A stretch of 47,740 nucleotides of DNA from an uncultured Pelagibacteraceae bacterium (GTDB taxonomy: Bacteria > Pseudomonadota > Alphaproteobacteria > Pelagibacterales > Pelagibacteraceae): positions 1-47,740 of the forward strand of contig CACHVT010000006.1 of the NCBI GenBank assembly GCA_902583345.1. The letters are read 5' to 3'. A program made the translations under genes and the position numbers. Shown in pieces: positions 43,909 through 47,740 of the stretch. Positions within the stretch are counted from its first letter, which is position 1. Every line of letters begins with the position of its first letter. Under the pieces are notes generated by a model, which saw only the letters and a list, made by a program, of their open reading frames with translations, ran no database searches and was not told the origin of the DNA.

Positions 43909-45186
43909 TTAGAATTGCTCTGACTCTGTCGAACCTTCCATGGCTGTCGTTGAACTTTTGCCAGAACTTATAGTATTTGATACCGCATCAAAATAAGAAG
44001 TTCCAACTTCTCTTTGGTGTTTTACGCTAGTATAGCCATCTTTTTCTCTTGCAATTTCTTGTTCTTGAATTTTAGAGTACGCAGACATTCCCTCTTTTTT
44101 ATATTTTTCAGCGAGTTCAAAGATCGCGATATTTTGTGTATGAAATCCTGCAAGAGTAATGAATTGAAATTTGTAACCCATTTCACTAATTTCTTTTTGG
44201 AAAGAAGCTATCTCGGAATCTGACAAATGTTTTTTCCAGTTAAAAGAAGGTGAACAATTATATGCTAAAAGTTTACCAGGAAATTTTTCATGAATTGCAT
44301 TAGCAAATTTTTTAGCTTCTTTTAGATTTGGAGTTGCTGTTTCGCACCATATTAAATCTGAATATGGAGCATAAGCAAGACCTCTAGAAATTGCCTGTTC
44401 AATACCTGCTTTAACATAATAAAAACCTTCGGGAGATCTCTCTCCAGTCATAAAAGGTTTATCATTTTCATCATGATCATTAGTAATTAGTTTCGCTGCA
44501 TTAGCATCTGTTCTAGCTAATATAATCAATGGCACATCAGCAATATCCGCAGCTAGTCTAGCCGCTTTTAAATTTTTAATCATAGTACTAGTTGGCACAA
44601 GTACTTTACCTCCCATATGACCACACTTTTTTTCACTAGCTAATTGATCTTCAAAGTGAACACCAGCTGCACCTGCTTTAATAAATTTTTTTGCTAATTC
44701 AAATACGTTTAGTGGTCCGCCAAAACCGGCTTCACCATCAGCTATTATTGGAAGCATATAATCAACTCTTTTTTCTTTTTTCATATCTCCATCTTTAAGT
44801 TCCATATGTTGAATTTGATCTGCTCTTATTAGAGCATTATTCATTGACTCAACTAATTTTGGTGCACTATCATAAGGATACAAAGATTGATCAGGATACA
44901 TTTCTCCAGCGCTATTTGCATCTGCTGCAACCTGCCAGCCACTTAAATAAATTGCTTTTAGTCCTGCTTTTGCATGTTGGACAGCATGATTTCCTGAAAG
45001 GGATCCAAGTGTATTAACATATGCCTCGGTATTTAATAACTTCCATAATTTTTCTGATTGAAGTTTACAAAGTGAATACTCTATCTTTATTGATCCTCTT
45101 AACCTCTCTACTTCTTCTGGGGTATAATCTCTCTTAATTCCAGCAAATCTTTTTAAATCATAAGAAACATTAGCTTCTGAACTCAT
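43909..45186 (-). CDS. aceA: Isocitrate lyase
   Basis: A 425-residue glyoxylate-cycle enzyme that cleaves isocitrate into succinate and glyoxylate. The catalytic loop is [14 protein letters not shown] with the active cysteine. [30 protein letters not shown] and YNCSPSFNW are also invariant. The length is typical of the bacterial short form. AGGGGAAT precedes the ATG. It is downstream of a 55-aa ORF and near a divergent ScfR-type regulator, which fits control by acetate or acyl-CoA status. No malate synthase is in the window. Confidence 0.97.
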   Translation of the reverse strand: MSSEANVSYDLKRFAGIKRDYTPEEVERLRGSIKIEYSLCKLQSEKLWKLLNTEAYVNTLGSLSGNHAVQHAKAGLKAIYLSGWQVAADANSAGEMYPDQSLYPYDSAPKLVESMNNALIRADQIQHMELKDGDMKKEKRVDYMLPIIADGEAGFGGPLNVFELAKKFIKAGAAGVHFEDQLASEKKCGHMGGKVLVPTSTMIKNLKAARLAADIADVPLIILARTDANAAKLITNDHDENDKPFMTGERSPEGFYYVKAGIEQAISRGLAYAPYSDLIWCETATPNLKEAKKFANAIHEKFPGKLLAYNCSPSFNWKKHLSDSEIASFQKEISEMGYKFQFITLAGFHTQNIAIFELAEKYKKEGMSAYSKIQEQEIAREKDGYTSVKHQREVGTSYFDAVSNTISSGKSSTTAMEGSTESEQF

Positions 45187-45228
45187 AATTATTCCCCTTA
45201 TGTGAATTTTAAAGTTAGAAATTAAGCA

Positions 45229-45396
45229 CTAATTAGAATCACTATACTCGTTAGTGAACTCATTCATACCGCTTGAACCCCAATCACAATGGTCGTCTCT
45301 TAAGTAAATTCCTGATTTTGAGATTTCAGAACTATTCTCAAGATTAGTTGTTAAAGTCTTATTTTCAGGGTTTTTTATATTGTTTTTGTTGTTCAT
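45229..45396 (-). CDS. 55-residue acidic protein upstream of aceA
   Basis: A short ATG-to-TAG frame of 55 codons. It begins MNNKNNIKNPENKTL, is polar throughout, and ends with a Cys/Trp/His-bearing part GIYLRDDHCDWGSSGMNEF. This C-terminal block looks conserved rather than random, since rare Trp, Cys and His cluster in it. It sits 42 bases before aceA, on the same strand and downstream of the operator region, so it may be the first gene of the aceA unit. I do not recognise a family. It may be a regulator, a metal-binding peptide or a leader peptide. Confidence 0.6.
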   Translation of the reverse strand: MNNKNNIKNPENKTLTTNLENSSEISKSGIYLRDDHCDWGSSGMNEFTNEYSDSN

Positions 45397-45508
45397 GTAA
45401 ACTTTATAATTTACAAAATTTACTTTTTCTACAAAAAAACAAATAAAGCTTGTAAAATGTGATAATTTATTGTAAATTTTAATTTACAAAATTTACAAAT
45501 AGTAAAGA
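45397..45508. promoter_or_regulatory. Divergent operator region, aceA unit / ScfR-type regulator
   Basis: A/T-rich gap between the 55-aa ORF and the regulator gene. AATTTACAAAATTTAC occurs twice exactly (45408-45423 and 45481-45496). Further TTTACAA or TTGTAAA half-sites lie at about 45449-45455 and 45470-45476, and one at 45492-45498. This resembles the TTTGCAAA-like sites of RamB, the homologous regulator in Corynebacterium (family knowledge). Binding by the adjacent regulator, controlling itself and aceA, is an inference. Confidence 0.6.
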
Positions 45509-46933
45509 ATGAGTCAAATAAACTTAAAAATTGGTCCAAAAATAAAGGCTTTTAGACGAAAGCTGGGAATTCAAGCTAACAAATTAGCTGATCAACTGGG
45601 TATTTCTCCTAGTTATTTAAACCTTATCGAGGGAGGAAAGAGAAAAATTGATGGAGATTTGCTTCTAAAGGTTTGCCAAGAATTAAAAATTGAGCTTTCT
45701 GATCTTGCGGTAAAGTCTGACCTTAATTTAGTAAATGATATATCAGAATTATTAGACGATCAATTATTTGAAGATTTAGATATTTTAGGTCCAGAAATAA
45801 AAGATTTAGTTAACACGAATCCAAAAATTGCGAGAGCATTAATAAAATTAGGTGACAATTTTAAACAAAAAGATCACGACATTGTAAATAGAGTTGAAAA
45901 TTTGTCTGGTAAGATTATTGATAGCAGAAAGACTGCTTTTCCAGGAGAGATAGTATCAGATTTTCTTCAAGAAAATAAAAATTATTTTCCAAAATTAGAA
46001 GACTTTGCAAATTCTGTTTTTGAAAAAATACAAATTAATAATAGATCAACTTATTTCGGACTTTGTGAATTTTTAAAAAAAGAGTATGGTATATTGGTCA
46101 AAGATGTACTCCCGGAAGAAGATAAACCATTTTCAAAAATATTTAATAAAAATAAAAAAGAATTGTTACTCAGTGACTATGTAGCATTAGAAACAAAAAA
46201 ACTTTATGCATCATCTCAAATTGCTCACGAGGGTGCTATAAAAGATATAAATGAATATCTTTCAAAATTTACATTCCCTAGCGAGGAATCAAAAAAATTA
46301 ACAAAAGTAGCTTTGTTGAATTATTGTGGCGCAGCAATTTTAATGCCTTATAAATTATTTCATCATGAGTGTATGAAAAATAAATATGACCTTGAATTAT
46401 TACAAAATACTTTTGCGACTACTTTTGAGCAAATTGCTCATAGAGTAACATGTTTACAGGATCCAAAATTACTAGGTATTCCTTTCCATTTTTTAAGAGT
46501 AGATATTGCAGGAAATATCTCAAAAAGATTTTCTTTATCAGGAATTGAAATTCCAAGATACGGTGGAGCATGTCCAAGATGGAATGTTTACTCCGCTTTT
46601 ACAAGACCTGGTATAATTCAAGCTGCGGTTAGTAAAATGAGTAATGGAGAAAAATATGTTTGTATAGCAAGAACTGTAGAAAAAGGAGTTGGAAGATTCG
46701 GTGAAGCAAAGAGCATTTTATCAATAGGCCTTGGTTGTGAGGCTAAATACGCAAAAGATTTTGTTTATACAGAAAATTTGAATATTAATGACAAAAAAAC
46801 TGAAATCCCAATTGGTGTCTCCTGCAGAACATGTGATAGACTTGATTGTTCACAAAGAGCATTTCCACCTTTACATAAAAAGTTTGATGTGGATATAAAT
46901 TCGAGGGGTATTTCAGTATACGTCAGTGATTGA
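45509..46933 (+). CDS. RamB/MccR/ScfR-type transcriptional regulator (XRE with IrrE-like domain)
   Basis: A 474-residue regulator. The N-terminal XRE helix-turn-helix is at about 8-62 (KIKAFRRKLGIQANKLADQL, ISPSYLNLIEGGKRKI). A middle ImmA/IrrE-like region follows (about 180-310, with TFATTFEQIAHRVTCL). The C-terminal part has a Cys cluster CRTCDRLDCSQRAFPPL (Cys439, 442, 447). This order marks short-chain fatty-acyl-CoA-responsive regulators that control glyoxylate and propionate genes. It is divergent from the aceA unit, its probable target. The IrrE region lacks an obvious HExxH and is likely a sensory rather than protease domain. Confidence 0.9.
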   Translation: MSQINLKIGPKIKAFRRKLGIQANKLADQLGISPSYLNLIEGGKRKIDGDLLLKVCQELKIELSDLAVKSDLNLVNDISELLDDQLFEDLDILGPEIKDLVNTNPKIARALIKLGDNFKQKDHDIVNRVENLSGKIIDSRKTAFPGEIVSDFLQENKNYFPKLEDFANSVFEKIQINNRSTYFGLCEFLKKEYGILVKDVLPEEDKPFSKIFNKNKKELLLSDYVALETKKLYASSQIAHEGAIKDINEYLSKFTFPSEESKKLTKVALLNYCGAAILMPYKLFHHECMKNKYDLELLQNTFATTFEQIAHRVTCLQDPKLLGIPFHFLRVDIAGNISKRFSLSGIEIPRYGGACPRWNVYSAFTRPGIIQAAVSKMSNGEKYVCIARTVEKGVGRFGEAKSILSIGLGCEAKYAKDFVYTENLNINDKKTEIPIGVSCRTCDRLDCSQRAFPPLHKKFDVDINSRGISVYVSD

Positions 46934-46949
46934 TGATTTTCTTCAAAAG

Positions 46950-47740
46950 TCAACTTACTTTTTTAGATCTCTCTTTTGAAATAAGTTGTGTTAAAGAATC
47001 AACCATCATATCTGATGCTTTGAAGATTTCATTTGATTTATACTCGTATGACATATTTTTTTCAGGATTCGATTTATCTTCGATAACAATACCTTCATCT
47101 GGTGAATTATTTTTAATATAGATCAATACTAGCCACTCATCATCATTAGACTCATCCCACTTAATGAAAATTTCACCTGTTTCAAATCTTCGATCTATAC
47201 ATCTCAAAATTGACATATTTCTTGTTAAATGTCTCTTATTAAGCTGAAAAACTAAACTGTTTGCGCTTCTGTAAAAACTCTCTAGCGAAAGTTCTATTTT
47301 TTGTCTTGCTAAATTATATTCCTTTTCTTTTAAAAGAAGTGTTTCTCTATCTTCATTGCCCTCAGTTTTGATGCCTAAAGCTTCTACCCTCTCTCTAATT
47401 TTCTGATCTCTTATTATTCTATACTTCTCTTTAAGTTTTTCTATTCTCTCTTGTAAACCAGCATAATCTTCTCTTTGTTCTTTAAGGGATATTCTCTCTA
47501 ATTTTTCTAGTTCTTTTACCTCTCTTATTCTAAATTTTTCAATTTGTTTTTCTAATTTTATTTGCCTTAAAAATTGTCTTTGTTTTTGAGCCTGTTCTTT
47601 TCTTACAATTGCCTGTTCCTTACGTAGAAATAATTTAAGATCTTTTGTTCTCTCTTTTTCTAACTGAATTTCATCTTTTAATGATTGTTCTTTAAGTTGT
47701 ATTTCTAGCTTTTTTCCTTCTTCAAGTGCATGTTTTTTTT
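46950..47740 (-). CDS. Coiled-coil protein, C-terminal part (5' end outside window)
   Basis: The frame is open from the window edge to the stop at 46950, at least 262 residues without an in-frame Met before 47216. The outer part (about 170 residues) is a highly charged Glu/Lys/Arg/Gln coiled coil, with stretches such as EKQIEKFRIREVKELEK. The last 90 residues form a globular end: ILRCIDRRFETGEIFIKWDE, then DDEWLVLIYIKNN. Starting the gene at 47216 would wrongly drop the coiled coil. No family is recognised. It converges with the ScfR-type regulator gene, 16 bases apart. Confidence 0.8.
   Translation of the reverse strand, partial: KKHALEEGKKLEIQLKEQSLKDEIQLEKERTKDLKLFLRKEQAIVRKEQAQKQRQFLRQIKLEKQIEKFRIREVKELEKLERISLKEQREDYAGLQERIEKLKEKYRIIRDQKIRERVEALGIKTEGNEDRETLLLKEKEYNLARQKIELSLESFYRSANSLVFQLNKRHLTRNMSILRCIDRRFETGEIFIKWDESNDDEWLVLIYIKNNSPDEGIVIEDKSNPEKNMSYEYKSNEIFKASDMMVDSLTQLISKERSKKVS

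Overview
The window is a densely packed, very AT-rich bacterial chromosome segment. It has overlapping genes, gaps of a few bases, Lys/Asn/Ile-rich proteins, and an alphaproteobacterial gene repertoire: a split F0 operon with b and b' subunits, ctaCDE/ctaB, DUF2093, a DUF3035/BamF lipoprotein, and a TIGR01459-type HAD protein. Streamlining plus a crtI-crtB-crtY-blh retinal cassette points to the SAR11/Pelagibacterales clade of marine photoheterotrophs. That placement is inferred from gene content; no rRNA or tRNA is visible in the window.

Layout. (1) 1-3436: the 3' end of smc, then the F0 ATP synthase operon atpI-B-E-F'-F. (2) 3476-10241, same strand: crtI, crtB, crtY and blh (phytoene to retinal), a 56-residue membrane microprotein, ispH, thrB and rnhA, nearly all overlapping. 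(3) 10395-17751, minus strand: a small secreted protein, a histidine phosphatase, thrC, and a cytochrome c oxidase operon (ctaC, ctaD, ctaE, subunit IV, an unknown 87-aa protein, ctaB). Diverging from it are a 63-aa membrane protein, a second subunit-III-like protein and a SCO copper chaperone (to 19335). (4) 19337-23595: rsmE, a haloacid dehalogenase, a tiny CxxC protein, DoxX, pirin, a quinone oxidoreductase and a DUF2721 protein. (5) 23648-31346: ubiA, a lipid A block (MsbA-type ABC exporter, waaA, lpxK, LpxL-type acyltransferase), DUF2093, purD and rsmD. (6) 31329-37785, minus strand: a short pgi, a BamF-like lipoprotein, lspA, ileS, ribF and a HAD hydrolase. (7) 37857-39939: groES-groEL with a heat-shock-like promoter and a clear intrinsic terminator. 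(8) 39958-43899: mostly small membrane or unknown proteins and a methyltransferase. (9) 43606-46933: isocitrate lyase with a 55-aa ORF upstream, diverging from a RamB/ScfR-type regulator across an operator-like region. The window ends inside a coiled-coil protein.

How it works together. Retinal from the crt-blh cassette would charge a proteorhodopsin (not in this window, nor is crtE). The resulting proton gradient is used by the ATP synthase whose membrane subunits are encoded immediately upstream. The haem-copper oxidase is the respiratory counterpart. ispH supplies isoprenoid precursors for carotenoid, quinone (ubiA) and haem O (ctaB). Isocitrate lyase and its adjacent regulator suggest acetate or fatty-acid-responsive glyoxylate metabolism.

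No mobile element, CRISPR array or dedicated defence system was seen. The most interesting unexplained items are the two short ORFs at 7735-7905 and 45229-45396, the GC-rich GNRA hairpin at 10351-10390, the palindrome at 17786-17802, the TTTACAA-type operator cluster at 45408-45498, and the two unknown membrane proteins in the oxidase cluster.
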